The notes: generated by a model from the letters alone, not told the origin. Positions 1 through 11,137 are shown, counted from the first letter of the stretch. The stretch is 64,000 nucleotides of DNA from JAASSS01 sp021767745 (GCA_034189165.1 JAXHVN010000044.1:46028-110027), one strand, 5' to 3'. Program-made: numbers and translations.

Positions 1-701
1 GGGCCCTCTACGGCTTCTGGCCGGCGAATGCCGAGGGTGATGACATCGTGCTCTACCGGGACGAGGCCCGCGATGCCGTGCAGGCGACCCTGCACCACCT
101 GCGTCAGCAGAAGCAGAAGCCTGCCGGACGCCCCAATCATTGCCTCGCCGACTTCGTCGCCCCACGCGCCACCGGCCTGGTGGACCACGTCGGCGCCTTC
201 GTCGTGACGGCCGGGATCGGCCTGGACGCCTGGGTCGCCCGCTTCGAAGCCGATCACGACGACTACCAGAGCATCATGGTCAAGGCGCTGGCGGATCGGC
301 TGGCCGAGGCGCTGGCCGAATGGCTGCACCGGCAGGTCCGGCGACAGGCGTGGGGCTATGCCGCCGACGAGCAGCTCGACAACGAGGCCCTGATTGCGGA
401 GTCCTACCGCGGCATCCGCCCGGCGCCCGGCTATCCGGCCTGCCCCGAGCACACCGAGAAAGCCACTCTCTGGTCCCTGCTCGATGCCGAGCGCCGCATC
501 GGCGTCAGCCTGACCGACAGCTATGCCATGCTGCCGGCCGCGAGCGTGAGCGGCTGGTACTTCAGCCATCCCCAGGCACGTTACTTCGGCGTGGGCGCCA
601 TCGGCCGCGACCAGGTCGCCGACTACGCCCGTCGCAAGGGCATGACGCTCGCCGAAGCCGAACGCTGGCTGGCACCACAGCTTTCCTATGAACCCGACTG
701 A
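1..701 (+). CDS. metH: Methionine synthase, cobalamin-dependent, C-terminal part (5' truncated by window)
   Basis: This is the C-terminal AdoMet-dependent reactivation domain of cobalamin-dependent methionine synthase, which transfers a methyl group from methyltetrahydrofolate to homocysteine. The frame is open from base 3 and the gene begins before the window, so only about 230 residues are visible. The motif [18 protein letters not shown] is the hallmark S-adenosylmethionine-binding signature of the activation domain, and a [11 protein letters not shown] segment precedes it. The catalytic homocysteine, folate and cobalamin modules lie upstream and cannot be seen. The stop codon overlaps the following transglycosylase gene by 14 bases, so the two may be co-transcribed. 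Domain identity is clear; the intact upstream part is assumed. Confidence 0.95.
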   Translation, partial: ALYGFWPANAEGDDIVLYRDEARDAVQATLHHLRQQKQKPAGRPNHCLADFVAPRATGLVDHVGAFVVTAGIGLDAWVARFEADHDDYQSIMVKALADRLAEALAEWLHRQVRRQAWGYAADEQLDNEALIAESYRGIRPAPGYPACPEHTEKATLWSLLDAERRIGVSLTDSYAMLPAASVSGWYFSHPQARYFGVGAIGRDQVADYARRKGMTLAEAERWLAPQLSYEPD

Positions 702-2682
702 GGCACGCTGGCGCGCCGGCCGCGCCCGGCTGCTGGGTCTGCTGCTGGCCGTGATCGTCATCGGCACGGCCGGGGGAGCCGGTGCCGCCGAGGAGACCAA
801 TGCCGCCCTGCGAGCCCGCTTCCTGGAGGCCGAGGCGGCGCTTGCACAGGCCGATCGAGCGCGGGCCGACGCACTCTGGCGGCAGCTGGCGGCGGCGGAC
901 TATCCGCTGGCACCTTACCTGCGCCATCAGCTGCTGGGCGATGCACTCGGGCTGTCGCAGCGTCAGGCCGTGCGCGAATTCCTAGCGGCCCACCCCGATC
1001 TGCCGCTGGCCCGGCGATTGCGCGCCCGCTGGCTGGCCACCCTCGCCGCCGCCGAGGCCTGGCCGCTGCTGCTGGCCGATTACGCGCCGATGCGCGATGC
1101 GGCTTCGCAGTGCCGGTATCACTACGCGCAATGGCAGACCGGGCAACAGGACGCGGCCTCCGAGGGCGCCCGCTCGCTCTGGCTGAGCGGACGCTCGCAG
1201 CCCAACGCCTGCGATCCGCTGTTCGCCGCCTGGCGTGCCAGCGAGGCGTTCGAGCCGGCGCTGGTCTGGGATCGACTGGTATTGGCCGTGGCGTCCGGTG
1301 CGACCGGGCTGGTGCGCTTCCTGGAGGCCGAGTTACCGCCGACCGATCAGCCCCTCGGCGCGCTCTGGCGGGCCGCACGCTCGCAACCCACGCGGCTGGT
1401 GACCGATCCCCGGCTGCAGCCAACGGCGGGCGAGCGGGCGCGCCAGTTGGCACAGATCCGTGCCGATGTCGCCATGCGTCTGGTGCGCGCGGACCCCACC
1501 TACGCGGCCAGCCACTGGCCGCAGCTGGCGGCGCAGCTGGTCGATCCGGCGCCGATCCGCCACGAGCTGGCCATCCGGCTGCTGCTCCAGGGTGCAGACA
1601 ATGCCGGACAGTTTGCCGACGCCGTGCCACCGGCACAGCGCGATGAGGCACTGATCGGCTGGCAACTGCGCTGGGCGCTTGCCCGCGCCGATTGGCCATA
1701 CCTGCTGCGCGCCCTGGAGGCGCTGGACGTCGAGACCGCCGGGCAGGCGCAGTGGGCGTACTGGCGCGGCCGGGCCTTGGCCAAGCTGGGACGGGCGGAT
1801 GAGGCCCGGGCAGCCTTCCAGCGGGCGGCCTCGCAGCGGGAGTTCCACGGGCTGCTGGCGGCCGACCGGCTCGGACGGCCCTACGCGCTGGAGCACCGTC
1901 CGCTGGCGGTGAGCGAGGCCGACATGGCCGCCCTGCTCCGCGAGGTGCCTGCCTTCGCGCGCATGAACGAGTTGGCATGGCTGGCGCGCGAGACCGAGCT
2001 GCGGGCGGAGTGGTTCGCCGTCATCGGCACATTGCCGGCGGCGCAGGTCCCGGCGGCAGCGACACTGGCGGAGCGCTGGGGCCAACACGCACTGGGCATT
2101 TCCGCCCTGGCCGGGATCGGCGCCTGGGACGATCTGGACCGGCGCTTCCCGCTGCCCTTCCGACCGCTGGTGGCGAACAGTGCTGACCGTGCGGCGCTGG
2201 AACCGTCACTGATCTATGCCATCGCGCGCCGCGAGAGCGCCATGAATCCGCGGGCGGTCTCGCCGGCCGGTGCCATCGGTCTGATGCAGCTGATGCCGGC
2301 CACCGGCAAGGCGGTGGCCGGCCGCCAGGGCGAGGTTCTGCCGACGCCAGCGCTGCTGCGGGAACCGGCCCGAAACCTGCGCTACGGCAGCGCCTATCTG
2401 CGCGAGCTGATCGATCGCTACGGCGGCCATCTGCCCATGGCGATCGCGGCCTACAACGCCGGCCCCGGACGGGTGGCGCAATGGCGGCCGGTGAACGCGC
2501 CGGTGCCGGCCGACATCTGGATCGAGACCCTGCCCTATCGGGAGACGCGCGGCTACGTGCAGGCCGTGCTGCTGTACGAGACGATCTATCGGTGGCGGTT
2601 GGGACAGCCGGCCGAGCGTGTCAGCCGTCTGCTGGAGGCGGTCGGTCCGGAGACGCCGACGCTGGCGGCGAACGAGGGTTGA
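688..2682 (+). CDS. slt: Soluble lytic murein transglycosylase (Slt70-like)
   Basis: A 664-residue periplasmic lytic transglycosylase that cleaves the MurNAc-GlcNAc bond of peptidoglycan to form 1,6-anhydroMurNAc ends. The N terminus is an Arg-rich stretch, a hydrophobic segment ([12 protein letters not shown]) and an AGA-type cleavage site, which fits a signal peptide. A long alpha-helical superhelical region fills residues 40 to about 490. The SLT catalytic domain follows, with the motif [20 protein letters not shown]; the catalytic glutamate is E516. Downstream GLMQLMP and [10 protein letters not shown] motifs complete the family signature. Length agrees with Slt70. The start lies inside the end of metH. 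The cell-wall recycling phosphatase gene mupP occurs elsewhere in the window, but no physical link is visible. Confidence 0.95.
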   Translation: MNPTEARWRAGRARLLGLLLAVIVIGTAGGAGAAEETNAALRARFLEAEAALAQADRARADALWRQLAAADYPLAPYLRHQLLGDALGLSQRQAVREFLAAHPDLPLARRLRARWLATLAAAEAWPLLLADYAPMRDAASQCRYHYAQWQTGQQDAASEGARSLWLSGRSQPNACDPLFAAWRASEAFEPALVWDRLVLAVASGATGLVRFLEAELPPTDQPLGALWRAARSQPTRLVTDPRLQPTAGERARQLAQIRADVAMRLVRADPTYAASHWPQLAAQLVDPAPIRHELAIRLLLQGADNAGQFADAVPPAQRDEALIGWQLRWALARADWPYLLRALEALDVETAGQAQWAYWRGRALAKLGRADEARAAFQRAASQREFHGLLAADRLGRPYALEHRPLAVSEADMAALLREVPAFARMNELAWLARETELRAEWFAVIGTLPAAQVPAAATLAERWGQHALGISALAGIGAWDDLDRRFPLPFRPLVANSADRAALEPSLIYAIARRESAMNPRAVSPAGAIGLMQLMPATGKAVAGRQGEVLPTPALLREPARNLRYGSAYLRELIDRYGGHLPMAIAAYNAGPGRVAQWRPVNAPVPADIWIETLPYRETRGYVQAVLLYETIYRWRLGQPAERVSRLLEAVGPETPTLAANEG

Positions 2683-2689
2683 GTCCTGG

Positions 2690-2708
2690 CGCCCGGTATC
2701 GCCGGGCG
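2690..2708. terminator. Short GC-rich hairpin between convergent slt and bfd
   Basis: CGCCCGG and CCGGGCG pair perfectly around a 5-base loop in the 33-base gap between the convergent slt and bfd genes. There is no T-tract on either side, so intrinsic termination is only a possibility suggested by position. Confidence 0.3.
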
Positions 2709-2715
2709 GGGCGGC

Positions 2716-2916
2716 TCAGGCGGAGGCGCCGTTCGCCGCCGTGCCCAGCGGCTGCTGGCGGTAGGAATCGAGCAGCGCCCGGGCTTCACGGCCGCACTTG
2801 CCGCAGCCGCCGGCGATATCGAAGCGGGAACGCAGCGCCGCCATGTCCCGCACGCCAGCGGCGCACGCCGCATGCAGATCCGACTCCCGCACTGCCTTGC
2901 AGATACACACGTACAT
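2716..2916 (-). CDS. bfd: Bacterioferritin-associated ferredoxin
   Basis: A 66-residue [2Fe-2S] protein that reduces and helps release iron stored in bacterioferritin. The four cluster ligands are visible as C4, C6, C38 and C41 (MYVCICKAV near the start and GGCGKCG later). I chose the ATG at 2916 because GAGG sits six bases upstream and the protein then begins with the family's usual MYVCIC; an alternative start at 2931 adds only five residues. A Fur-box-like palindrome lies about 40 bases upstream, which suits a gene induced by iron starvation. It follows nadA on the same strand but probably has its own promoter. No bacterioferritin gene is in the window. Confidence 0.93.
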   Translation of the reverse strand: MYVCICKAVRESDLHAACAAGVRDMAALRSRFDIAGGCGKCGREARALLDSYRQQPLGTAANGASA

Positions 2917-2955
2917 CGGTCGCCTCACCACAGGTCTGTGGATGCGACTCTAGCT

Positions 2956-2974
2956 ACGAATGAGAATCGTTGTC
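2956..2974 (-). promoter_or_regulatory. Probable Fur box upstream of bfd
   Basis: The 19-mer ACGAATGAGAATCGTTGTC matches the classical Fur consensus at 13 of 19 positions, including the TGAGAAT core. It lies between the nadA stop and the bfd start, 40 bases upstream of the bfd ATG, where repressor binding would block transcription under iron-replete conditions. Only the sequence match and the position support the call. Confidence 0.72.
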
Positions 2975-3002
2975 AAACAGGAAACGATTCCGGTGGCGAG
3001 GT

Positions 3003-4037
3003 TCAGCCCTTCGGCCCGCGACCCACGGCAAGCATGCGCTCCACTGCCCGCCGCGCGCCTTCGGCAACCGCGGGATCCACCGTCACCTCCGGGGCCAGCG
3101 TGCGCAACGATTCCAGTACACCGGCGAGGGTGACGCGCTTCATGTGCGGGCACAGGTTGCACGGTCGAATGAAGTCGATCTGCGGGAATTCGACGGCCAC
3201 GTTGTCGCTCATCGAGCACTCGGTGACCATCACCACCTGCCGCGGTGCGCGCTCGCCGAGATGCTTGACCATGCCGCTGGTAGAGCCGACGAAGTCGGCT
3301 TCGGCCAGCACGTCGGGCGGGCACTCCGGGTGGGCGATCACGTGGATGCCGGGGTGCCGCTCGCGGTAATCACGCAGCTGCGCGCCCGTGAACCGCTCGT
3401 GCACCTCACAGCTGCCCTGCCAGAGGATGATCTCGACCTTCGTCTGGCTGGCGACCCAGCGGCCGAGATATTCGTCGGGAATGAAGATCACCCGCTCGAC
3501 GCCGAGTGCTTCCACCACCTGCACGGCGTTGGCGGAGGTGCAGCAGATGTCCGATTCGGCCTTCACCTCGGCGCTGGTGTTGACATACGTCACCACCGGC
3601 ACGCCTGGATAGCGCTGCTTCAGCAGCCGCACGTCGGCGCCGGTGATCGAATCGGCCAGTGAGCAGCCGGCATCGGTGGCAGGCATCAGCACGGTTTTCT
3701 CCGGGCTGAGCACCTTGGAGGTCTCGGCCATGAAGTGCACGCCGCACTGGACGATCACCTCGGCATCCGTGGCCGCGGCCTGCTGGGCCAATCCAAGTGA
3801 GTCGCCGGTGTAGTCGGCGATGCCGTGAAAAATCTCCGGCGTCTGGTAGTTGTGCGCCAGGATCACCGCGTTGCGCTCGCGCTTGAGGGCATTGATCGCC
3901 TCGACGTAGGGCGCATGCACCGCCCACTCCGCCTCCGGCATCACCGGCTTCACCCGCGCATAGAGCGGCGCCAGACGGCGGGCCATTGCCCCGTTGTAGC
4001 GCGGCAGCTCGATGGCGTGTGACCTGACCTGGGACAT
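3003..4037 (-). CDS. nadA: Quinolinate synthase A
   Basis: A [4Fe-4S] enzyme that condenses iminoaspartate with dihydroxyacetone phosphate to quinolinate in de novo NAD synthesis. At 344 residues from the chosen start it fits the long NadA type. The three cluster cysteines are recognisable in [24 protein letters not shown] and the C-terminal [26 protein letters not shown] is a substrate-site signature. I chose the ATG at 4037 (MSQVRSHAI), which has GGAG six bases upstream; the frame remains open to 4106 but that extension would run through the operator-like repeat. nadB and nadC are not in the window. The NadQ-like regulator gene lies immediately upstream on the same strand. Confidence 0.96.
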   Translation of the reverse strand: MSQVRSHAIELPRYNGAMARRLAPLYARVKPVMPEAEWAVHAPYVEAINALKRERNAVILAHNYQTPEIFHGIADYTGDSLGLAQQAAATDAEVIVQCGVHFMAETSKVLSPEKTVLMPATDAGCSLADSITGADVRLLKQRYPGVPVVTYVNTSAEVKAESDICCTSANAVQVVEALGVERVIFIPDEYLGRWVASQTKVEIILWQGSCEVHERFTGAQLRDYRERHPGIHVIAHPECPPDVLAEADFVGSTSGMVKHLGERAPRQVVMVTECSMSDNVAVEFPQIDFIRPCNLCPHMKRVTLAGVLESLRTLAPEVTVDPAVAEGARRAVERMLAVGRGPKG

Positions 4038-4073
4038 GAGCGACTCCGCGTTGGATCCACGTGGCTGATGCCT

Positions 4074-4098
4074 GCTTATACTAGGAATGAGCATAAGC
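4074..4098 (-). promoter_or_regulatory. Inverted repeat upstream of nadA, candidate NadQ operator
   Basis: GCTTAT and ATAAGC form perfect outer half-sites around a 13-base centre, with two more symmetric base pairs inside (16 of 25 positions symmetric). The element fills the 65-base gap between the end of the NadQ-like regulator gene and the nadA start. It is AT-richer than its surroundings. Position and symmetry suggest a regulator binding site controlling nadA; I did not compare it with a curated motif. Confidence 0.5.
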
Positions 4099-4102
4099 GG
4101 AA

Positions 4103-5059
4103 TCAAGCCCCGCCAGTGGCGGGCGTCACGCGCAGGCCCGGCGCGGCCCGCTCACGCAGCACCCGGCGCCGGAAACGGAACAGCTTGGCGGGCCGTCCGC
4201 CGGTGCCGTAATCGTAGTCGCCGGTGCTGGTGACCAGCCCGCCCTGCTCCACCAGCCGCCGGAAATTCTGCTTGTGCAGACGCACCCCGGCCAGGGCCTC
4301 CACGACCTGCTGCAGCTGCGAGAGCGTGAATCGCTCCGGCAGCAGTTCGAAGACCACGGGGCGGTACTTGATCTTGCCCCGCAGACGGGAGAGCGCCGTG
4401 GCGAGGATGCGCCGATGATCCTGCGCCATCCCCGGTCCGCCGAGCGTCGCGGCGGGGCCGGCATCGGGCACGAGGCCGCGATCGAGGGCGGCCTCGGCAA
4501 CCGCGCCGGCTTCGTAGAGCAACTCGTAGCGCTCCAGGCTGCGCTCCGGATCCCAGCCGGCCTCGCCGAGGCCAAAGGCAATCTCCAGGCGCTCCGCCAG
4601 CTCCGGTGCCAGCAGGTTTGCGCCGGCTGCCCCCGTACGTGCCCGCAGCGCTGCCGTGGCCGATTCCAGCATCGGCGGCCTGCCAGCCCGCCAGTCCTCC
4701 CACGGGAAGAAGCCGTAGCAGTCCTGCCAGCCGGCGGCAGGCGCCAGCTGCTGCTCGTGCACGAGCGCGAGATAGGCGACGGAGAGGATGCGCCGTCCGT
4801 CGGCATCACGCCGGGCCGCATCACCGAAGGTATACAGCTGCTCCACGTAGCCCAGCTGCAGGCCGCTCTGCCGACGCACCCAGGAACGCAATGCCCGTTC
4901 CAGGGTGCGATCGCCGGCGGGGTCGAGCGGCCCGCTCGGCAGCGCCAGCGGCGCGCCGGAGGTTGCCTCGCCGACGGTAAGGACCCGCGGCTGGTTGGCG
5001 GTGACGGCGATGATTACCGCCACCAGCTGGATGATCGGCCCGGCCTCTGCCGCGTTCAT
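4103..5059 (-). CDS. nadQ: NadQ-like transcriptional regulator (Nudix-related, winged helix)
   Basis: A 318-residue protein with the two-part build of NadQ/NrtR-type NAD regulators: an N-terminal Nudix-fold region ([20 protein letters not shown], later [12 protein letters not shown]) and a C-terminal winged helix ([45 protein letters not shown]). No full Nudix box is visible, which suggests ligand sensing rather than hydrolysis. NadQ regulates nadABC in other proteobacteria by established knowledge. Its place directly upstream of nadA, with an inverted repeat between, supports that role. The start codon overlaps the stop of the preceding gene by four bases (ATGA). The exact subfamily, NadQ or NrtR, is not settled by eye. 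Confidence 0.8.
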   Translation of the reverse strand: MNAAEAGPIIQLVAVIIAVTANQPRVLTVGEATSGAPLALPSGPLDPAGDRTLERALRSWVRRQSGLQLGYVEQLYTFGDAARRDADGRRILSVAYLALVHEQQLAPAAGWQDCYGFFPWEDWRAGRPPMLESATAALRARTGAAGANLLAPELAERLEIAFGLGEAGWDPERSLERYELLYEAGAVAEAALDRGLVPDAGPAATLGGPGMAQDHRRILATALSRLRGKIKYRPVVFELLPERFTLSQLQQVVEALAGVRLHKQNFRRLVEQGGLVTSTGDYDYGTGGRPAKLFRFRRRVLRERAAPGLRVTPATGGA

Positions 5060-5436
5060 CGGGGCCGGGCCCGCGGCCGGTGGCGCATCAGCCAGTCATC
5101 CATGCCGGTTTGGGCACGGCATCGCGACGGCACGGACAGGCACCAGCGATACAGCCACACCGAACGCCCGTCGGCCAGCGGATGGCGTTCTCGCCGATAG
5201 GGCCGCGGCACGCCCTCATAGGCATCCAGCCAGCGCAGCCGCTGCCGGCCGAGGACGTAGCATTCGCCGAGAATTGCCTGCCGCCCGTCGGCGACCAGGC
5301 CCGGATAGGCGCCCAGGTCGATCAGGCGCCACTGCGGGCGCGTGCGCGCCGGGCCGAGCGCACGGGCGCCCCGCAGCCGCCAGTGCGCCGGCTGGCCGCG
5401 CCGCAGGGTGCCGTAGACGAACAGGATCTCCTGCAG
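5056..5436 (-). CDS. Gamma-glutamylcyclotransferase-like (AIG2/YtfP family) protein, start unresolved
   Basis: The product carries the GGCT-like signature near its N terminus (LFVYGTLRRGQ) and the second conserved patch WLDAYEGVPRPYRRE, with a candidate catalytic Glu in ECYVLG. Members form 5-oxoproline from gamma-glutamyl peptides or act as YtfP-type proteins of unclear role. The recognisable domain starts just after the stop of the upstream hydrolase gene. There is no ATG, GTG or TTG between that stop and the YGTLR motif; the only in-frame ATGs (5580, 5571) lie deep inside the hydrolase gene and would add non-homologous residues. I placed the start at a CTG at 5436 as a best guess. It overlaps nadQ by four bases. 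Confidence 0.75.
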   Translation of the reverse strand: MQEILFVYGTLRRGQPAHWRLRGARALGPARTRPQWRLIDLGAYPGLVADGRQAILGECYVLGRQRLRWLDAYEGVPRPYRRERHPLADGRSVWLYRWCLSVPSRCRAQTGMDDWLMRHRPRARPR

Positions 5437-5452
5437 GGCGGACGCCTCGCGC

Positions 5453-6373
5453 TCAGGCCGCGGCGCGGCGGGTCCAGCCGTCGAGCACCTCGCGCAGGGT
5501 CTCGGTGAAAGCGAGCGGCTGGTCGAGGAACAGATGATGACGGGCCCCCGGCAGCGCGATGAACGGCACATCCTCGGCATAGTAGGAACGGGTCGTCTTC
5601 AGCATCGACTTGCCGAACAACATGCTGTTCTCGCCGTAGATCACGGCGACCGGGACCTGCAGGTTGCGCACGTGATTGGCCATATCGTCGTAAATGGTCT
5701 TCTGCAGGAAGCGCACGTCGAACTTCCACGACCACCCGCCATCGACCTCGGCCAGAGAGTGCCGAGCGATGTAGTCGAGGATGAACGGGTTCTCGCACGG
5801 CTGCGGCGGCACGAGCTTGAAGCGCGACAGTGCCGTCTCGAAATCTGGATAGGTGCGCCGCTCCTTGAACGGCGAGACCCGCATATCGTTGCCGGGATTG
5901 AAGCCAGGCGGGAAGATGGCCGAGTCGCAGACGACGATGCCCCGGACGCGCTCGGCGTGCTGCAGCCCCGCCTTGAGCGTTGCCAGGCCGCCGAAGCTGT
6001 GGCCGACGATGAAGACCTCCCGACCAAGATCCGCAGCATCGCAGACCGCGATCAACTCGCGCGCGAACTGATCGCCGGAGTAGCTGTCGCGATGATCGCT
6101 ATCGCCCATCCCGCTGAGGTCGATGGCGGCGACGTTGAAGTCCGCGATGAAGGCCGGCGCGATGAAGTCCCACCAGTGGGCGTGCGCACCGCCACCGTGC
6201 ACGAACAGCAGCCCCGGCCTGCCGGCATCGCTTGTGCCCCACTGCAGATAATGGATGCGGGCGCCGTCCAGTACGGTTTCGCCATCGCGGCGGGGGGAAC
6301 TGACCGCCTCGGTAAACCAGGCAGGCGCTGCGGCGGGGATGATGTCGTCTGTGGGCATGGATTCGCTGGCCAC
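5453..6373 (-). CDS. Alpha/beta-fold hydrolase
   Basis: A 306-residue single-domain alpha/beta hydrolase. LLFVHGGGAHAHWWD is the oxyanion-hole loop, VGHSFGG the nucleophile elbow with the catalytic serine, and GARHHLFLDQP holds the likely catalytic histidine. The acidic residue region reads VIYGENS, so a glutamate may replace the usual aspartate. There is no signal peptide. The substrate cannot be assigned. A TATACT hexamer lies 13 to 18 bases upstream of the ATG, which as a -10 element would give a very short leader; no good -35 accompanies it. The gene starts the minus-strand run that includes nadQ and nadA, although a functional link is not evident. Confidence 0.88.
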   Translation of the reverse strand: MASESMPTDDIIPAAAPAWFTEAVSSPRRDGETVLDGARIHYLQWGTSDAGRPGLLFVHGGGAHAHWWDFIAPAFIADFNVAAIDLSGMGDSDHRDSYSGDQFARELIAVCDAADLGREVFIVGHSFGGLATLKAGLQHAERVRGIVVCDSAIFPPGFNPGNDMRVSPFKERRTYPDFETALSRFKLVPPQPCENPFILDYIARHSLAEVDGGWSWKFDVRFLQKTIYDDMANHVRNLQVPVAVIYGENSMLFGKSMLKTTRSYYAEDVPFIALPGARHHLFLDQPLAFTETLREVLDGWTRRAAA

Positions 6374-6446
6374 TCAAAATCGGCGAGTATAGCCGACGAG
6401 CGCGGGAATGAATGCCAGGCGATCGCGGGGATGGCTGTCGCCGAAT

Positions 6447-6523
6447 TGGTCGGGGCGGCAGGATTCGAACCTGCGACCCCCAGCACCCCATGCTGGTGCG
6501 CTACCAAGCTGCGCTACGCCCCG
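6447..6523 (-). tRNA. tRNA-Pro(GGG)
   Basis: A full cloverleaf folds on the minus strand: 7-bp acceptor stem CGGGGCG/CGCCCCG, anticodon stem CCAGC/GCTGG around loop ATGGGGT giving anticodon GGG, and a T-arm containing TTCGAAT. The 3' CCA is encoded. It lies downstream of the merR-like gene, a common arrangement after pheST-ihfA in gammaproteobacteria. Confidence 0.98.
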
Positions 6524-6605
6524 ATTCGCCTTCGCGAGGCCGCGGATGATAGCGCAGGCGCGGCGGTACCGAAAGAGCCGGATCGGAGGGCGCCTGCTGG
6601 CCGCG

Positions 6606-6962
6606 CTAACGCCGCAGCAGCGTGAGCAACTCCTCGAGCTCCACCCGCAGCTGATGAGCCATCTGCCGACTGTGGGAGACGTCGCTGCGCGTCTCCGCGC
6701 TTGCCAGTCGCTGCCGGGCACCGCCGATCGTGAAACCCTCATCGTAGAGCAGGCCGCGGATCTGTCGGATCAGCAGCACGTCGTTACGACGGTAGTAGCG
6801 CCGGTTGCCGCGCCGCTTGACCGGTCGCAACTCGGGAAATTCCTGCTCCCAGTACCGCAGCACGTGCGGCTTGACATCGCACAGCGTGCTGACTTCGCCG
6901 ATGGTGAAGTATCGCTTGCCGGGAATCGCCGGCAATTCACCGTTGTGCGTTGCTTCCAGCAT
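6606..6962 (-). CDS. MerR-family transcriptional regulator of the pheT-ihfA cluster
   Basis: A 118-residue small MerR-like protein. The N-terminal winged helix is clear: [20 protein letters not shown], then RYWEQEF and [16 protein letters not shown], followed by [16 protein letters not shown]. The short C-terminal helix ([16 protein letters not shown]) would be a dimerisation coiled coil, with no metal-binding cysteines. Its ATG lies inside the end of ihfA with a 26-base overlap, so translation is probably coupled. This gene habitually follows ihfA in gammaproteobacteria; I do not know of a settled function. Confidence 0.9.
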   Translation of the reverse strand: MLEATHNGELPAIPGKRYFTIGEVSTLCDVKPHVLRYWEQEFPELRPVKRRGNRRYYRRNDVLLIRQIRGLLYDEGFTIGGARQRLASAETRSDVSHSRQMAHQLRVELEELLTLLRR

Positions 6963-7242
6963 AGCCCTCCACCCGGCTCTTCAGCTTCTGCCCGGGGCGG
7001 AACGTCACCACACGCCGCGCGCTGATCGGGATCTCCTCACCGGTCTTCGGGTTGCGGCCGGGCCGCTCGTTCTTCTCGCGCAGATCGAAATTGCCGAACC
7101 CCGATAGCTTGACCGATTCTCCCTGCTCGAGCGCGCAGCGGATCTGTTCGAAGAAGGCGTCGACCAGCTCCTTGGCTTCGCGTTTGTTCAGTCCCACCTC
7201 GAGGAAGAGCTGCTCTGCAATCTCAGCCTTCGTCAGCGCCAT
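6937..7242 (-). CDS. ihfA: Integration host factor subunit alpha
   Basis: A 101-residue HU/IHF-family DNA-bending protein. [13 protein letters not shown] opens the helical dimerisation body; [20 protein letters not shown] and [15 protein letters not shown] form the beta-ribbon arms that enter the minor groove, with the conserved proline in GRNPKTG. It pairs with the beta subunit encoded by ihfB at about 21.7 kb in this same window. The start overlaps the pheT end by 20 bases, and its own end overlaps the merR-like gene, so the four genes look co-translated. The [16 protein letters not shown] arm is typical for alpha rather than beta. Confidence 0.96.
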   Translation of the reverse strand: MALTKAEIAEQLFLEVGLNKREAKELVDAFFEQIRCALEQGESVKLSGFGNFDLREKNERPGRNPKTGEEIPISARRVVTFRPGQKLKSRVEGYAGSNAQR

Positions 7243-9631
7243 CGTGTTCCCTTCTTATCTCGCCGCCGGCCGTCTCGCGAATCGCGAGCACGATCCTGTC
7301 GAGCGCTTCCGTAACATCCTGCTCGGTGAGCGTGTGCGATTTATCCTGAAAAATCAAGCCGAAACCGAGGCTTCTTGAACCCGGGGTAATGCCTTCCCCG
7401 CGGTAGTCATCGAACAGCACCACCGTGTCGAGCTGTTCACCGCCCTGGGCATGGATCAGCTCGATCACGCGTGCCGCCGGCACGCCGAGTGGCAGTACCA
7501 CGGCCAGATCACGTCGCACCGCCGGGAAGGGGCTGAGCGGCTGCGCGCTGGGTACCGCCTGTCGGCGCAGTGGCAGCAGGTCGACCTCCAGCAACAGTGG
7601 CGGCAGGTCGAGATCGAGCTGTCGCATGGTGGCCGGGTGCAGCTCGCCGAGCCAGCCGATCGCCTCGCCGTGCAGCAGGATGCGGGCGCTGCGTCCCGGA
7701 TGCAGGCCCGCCCGCATGGCCGGCTCGTAATGCAGCTGGGCCCGCAGCGAGGGCGGTAGCGCCTGCTCGAAATCGCCCTTGAGGTCGAAGAAATCCAGTG
7801 GCGCGGCGCTGGCACCCCACTGCTCGGGCAGCCGCGCGCCGATGGCGGCCATGGCGAGCTTCTCGGGCTGCTCGATCTCGCCAGCGCAGCGGTGGAACAC
7901 GCGGCCGAGTTCGAACAGGCGCACCCTCGCCTGCTGGCGGTTGCGGTTGTGCGCGAGCGTCGCGAGCAGTCCTGGCCACAGCGAAACACGCATCTGGGCC
8001 AGCTCGCGCGATAGCGGATTGGCCAGGTCCACGGCTGCGGCGACGGCATCGTCGCCCAACTGGCACCGCTGCCACTCGGGATCGACGAAGCTGTAGGTGA
8101 TCGCCTCCTGATACCCTCGCGCCGCCAGTGCCCGCCGCAGAACCGGATCGCCCCGCAGACCTTCAGCCGCCGGCAGCATCCGCTGCACCTCGCGCATCGG
8201 AGCCGGCTGCAGCCGGCGATAGCCGTACACGCGGGCGATTTCCTCGATCAGGTCCTCCTCACGCTGCACGTCGCGCCGGTAGCTCGGCGGCCTGACCTGC
8301 CACACGTCGGCGGCGTCGCGCTCGACCTGCATCTGCAGGCGCGCCAAAATCGCGTCGATCTGCCCCGTTTCGATCGCCAGCCCCAGCACACGACGCACAC
8401 GCGCCGGCCGCAGGGCGATCGGTGCCACGGCAGGCTCGGCGCCGCGCACCTCGGTCACGGGCGAAGCGCTGCCACCGGCGATATCCAGCAACAGTCGCGC
8501 CGCACGGGCAAGGGCCGCGGCCTGCCCGGCGGGATCCACACCCCGCTCGAAGCGATGGGATGCATCGGTATGCAGGCCGAAGCGGCGGGCCCGTCCGGCC
8601 ACCGCCGACGGCTGGAACAGCGCACTCTCGAGCACCACCTCGGTGGTGGTGGCGGTCACGGCCGTGCGCTCGCCGCCCATGATCCCGGCCAACGCGACCG
8701 GCCCGGCCTCGTCGGCGATAACCAGACAATCGGTCTCCAGTTCCTGATGGCGGCCATCCAGCAGCGTCAGGGTCTCCGCTGGCGCAGCGAAGCGAACGGT
8801 CAGGCCGCCTGCCAGACGCTCGGCATCGAAGGCATGCAACGGCTGGCCGAGCTCGAGCAGGACGTAGTTGGTGACGTCCACCGCCGGGTAGCGCGGGCGG
8901 ATACCGCTGCGCCGCAACCGCTCCTGCATCCACAGCGGGGTCCTGGCGGCGGGATCGAGCCCGCTCAGACGCTGGGCGAGGTAGACCGGGCAGGCCGTCG
9001 ACGCCTGGACCCCGGCCGGCGGCGCAGGCACTGCCGCCGTCACTTCGACCTCCGCGAGCGTCACAGGCTGCAATGGCGCCGCGGTGAGCGCGGCAAGCTC
9101 CCGGGCCACGCCGAGGATGCTGAGACAGTCGGCACGGTTCGGCGTCAGATCAAGCTCGATGAGCACATCATCGGGCATCAGCGCCTGCTTCAGATCGGCG
9201 CCCACCGGCAACCCGGCCGGCAGCGCCCAGAGGCCGTCGTGATCCTCGCCGAGGCCGAGCTCGGCCCGGCTGAGCAACATGCCCGCCGAATCCACGCCCC
9301 GGACCTGCGCCGCCGTCAGCGGCGATGCCCGCCCCGGCAGGGATGCCCCGACCGGCGCGAAGGGGGCCAGCATGCCGGCGACGACGTTCGGCGCGCCGCA
9401 GACCACCTGCAATGGCGCCCCACCGGTGTCGACCTCGCACAGCCGCAGCCGGTCCGCTTCCGGGTGGGCGGCGACCCGCAGGATGCGTGCCACCACGACG
9501 CCTGAGAACGCCAGTTCCAGCGGCTCGGCGGCATCGACCTCAAGGCCGGCCTCCGTGAGCACCGCGGTCAGGCCCGCGGTATCCAGAGGCGGATCGACAT
9601 GGCTGCGCAGCCAGGTTTCGCTGATCTTCAT
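7223..9631 (-). CDS. pheT: Phenylalanyl-tRNA synthetase beta subunit
   Basis: The 802-residue beta chain of the heterotetrameric PheRS, which charges tRNA-Phe and edits mischarged Tyr. Domains in order: N-terminal [16 protein letters not shown], an EMAP-like tRNA-binding domain ([18 protein letters not shown]), the B3/B4 editing domain, the B5 domain ([20 protein letters not shown]), the catalytic-like core ([20 protein letters not shown]) and a C-terminal anticodon-binding ferredoxin-like domain ([13 protein letters not shown]). Length matches the family. It lies three bases after pheS, indicating one transcript and near-equal synthesis of the two subunits. Confidence 0.97.
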   Translation of the reverse strand: MKISETWLRSHVDPPLDTAGLTAVLTEAGLEVDAAEPLELAFSGVVVARILRVAAHPEADRLRLCEVDTGGAPLQVVCGAPNVVAGMLAPFAPVGASLPGRASPLTAAQVRGVDSAGMLLSRAELGLGEDHDGLWALPAGLPVGADLKQALMPDDVLIELDLTPNRADCLSILGVARELAALTAAPLQPVTLAEVEVTAAVPAPPAGVQASTACPVYLAQRLSGLDPAARTPLWMQERLRRSGIRPRYPAVDVTNYVLLELGQPLHAFDAERLAGGLTVRFAAPAETLTLLDGRHQELETDCLVIADEAGPVALAGIMGGERTAVTATTTEVVLESALFQPSAVAGRARRFGLHTDASHRFERGVDPAGQAAALARAARLLLDIAGGSASPVTEVRGAEPAVAPIALRPARVRRVLGLAIETGQIDAILARLQMQVERDAADVWQVRPPSYRRDVQREEDLIEEIARVYGYRRLQPAPMREVQRMLPAAEGLRGDPVLRRALAARGYQEAITYSFVDPEWQRCQLGDDAVAAAVDLANPLSRELAQMRVSLWPGLLATLAHNRNRQQARVRLFELGRVFHRCAGEIEQPEKLAMAAIGARLPEQWGASAAPLDFFDLKGDFEQALPPSLRAQLHYEPAMRAGLHPGRSARILLHGEAIGWLGELHPATMRQLDLDLPPLLLEVDLLPLRRQAVPSAQPLSPFPAVRRDLAVVLPLGVPAARVIELIHAQGGEQLDTVVLFDDYRGEGITPGSRSLGFGLIFQDKSHTLTEQDVTEALDRIVLAIRETAGGEIRREHDGADEG

Positions 9632-9634
9632 GGT

Positions 9635-10717
<1,083 letters not shown>

Positions 10718-10756
10718 CTATCGCGCCGGGTGCCCGGCTGCGGCCACCCTCGCGTG

Positions 10757-11122
10757 CTAGCCCTGCTGGCCGAGACCCTGCTTGGCCGTGGCGGCCAGCT
10801 GCGCGAACGCGGCCGGATCGTGCACGGCGAGATCGGCCAGCACCTTGCGATCGATATCGACGCCGGCCTTGTTCAGGCCGTCGATCAGGCGGCTGTAGCT
10901 CAACTCGCACTCACGCGCGGCGGCGTTGATGCGGGCGATCCACAGCGCCCGGAACTGACGCTTGCGCTGGCGCCGATCACGGTAGGCGTACTGCCCCGCC
11001 TTGATGACCGCCTGCTTCGCTACCCGGTAACTGCGGCTACGCGCGCCGTAGTAGCCCTTGGCCTGCTTGAGAACCTTCTTGTGCCGCGCATGCGCGGTCA
11101 CCCCTCGTTTGACTCTGGGCAT
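10757..11122 (-). CDS. rplT: 50S ribosomal protein L20
   Basis: A 121-residue ribosomal protein that binds 23S rRNA early in large-subunit assembly. The sequence is a standard L20: [19 protein letters not shown], basic [20 protein letters not shown], then [17 protein letters not shown] and [12 protein letters not shown]. In enteric bacteria L20 represses translation of rpmI-rplT by binding its own mRNA; no such structure could be verified here. It follows rpmI by 15 bases. Confidence 0.98.
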   Translation of the reverse strand: MPRVKRGVTAHARHKKVLKQAKGYYGARSRSYRVAKQAVIKAGQYAYRDRRQRKRQFRALWIARINAAARECELSYSRLIDGLNKAGVDIDRKVLADLAVHDPAAFAQLAATAKQGLGQQG

Positions 11123-11137
11123 GTTGCCTCTCCGCCG

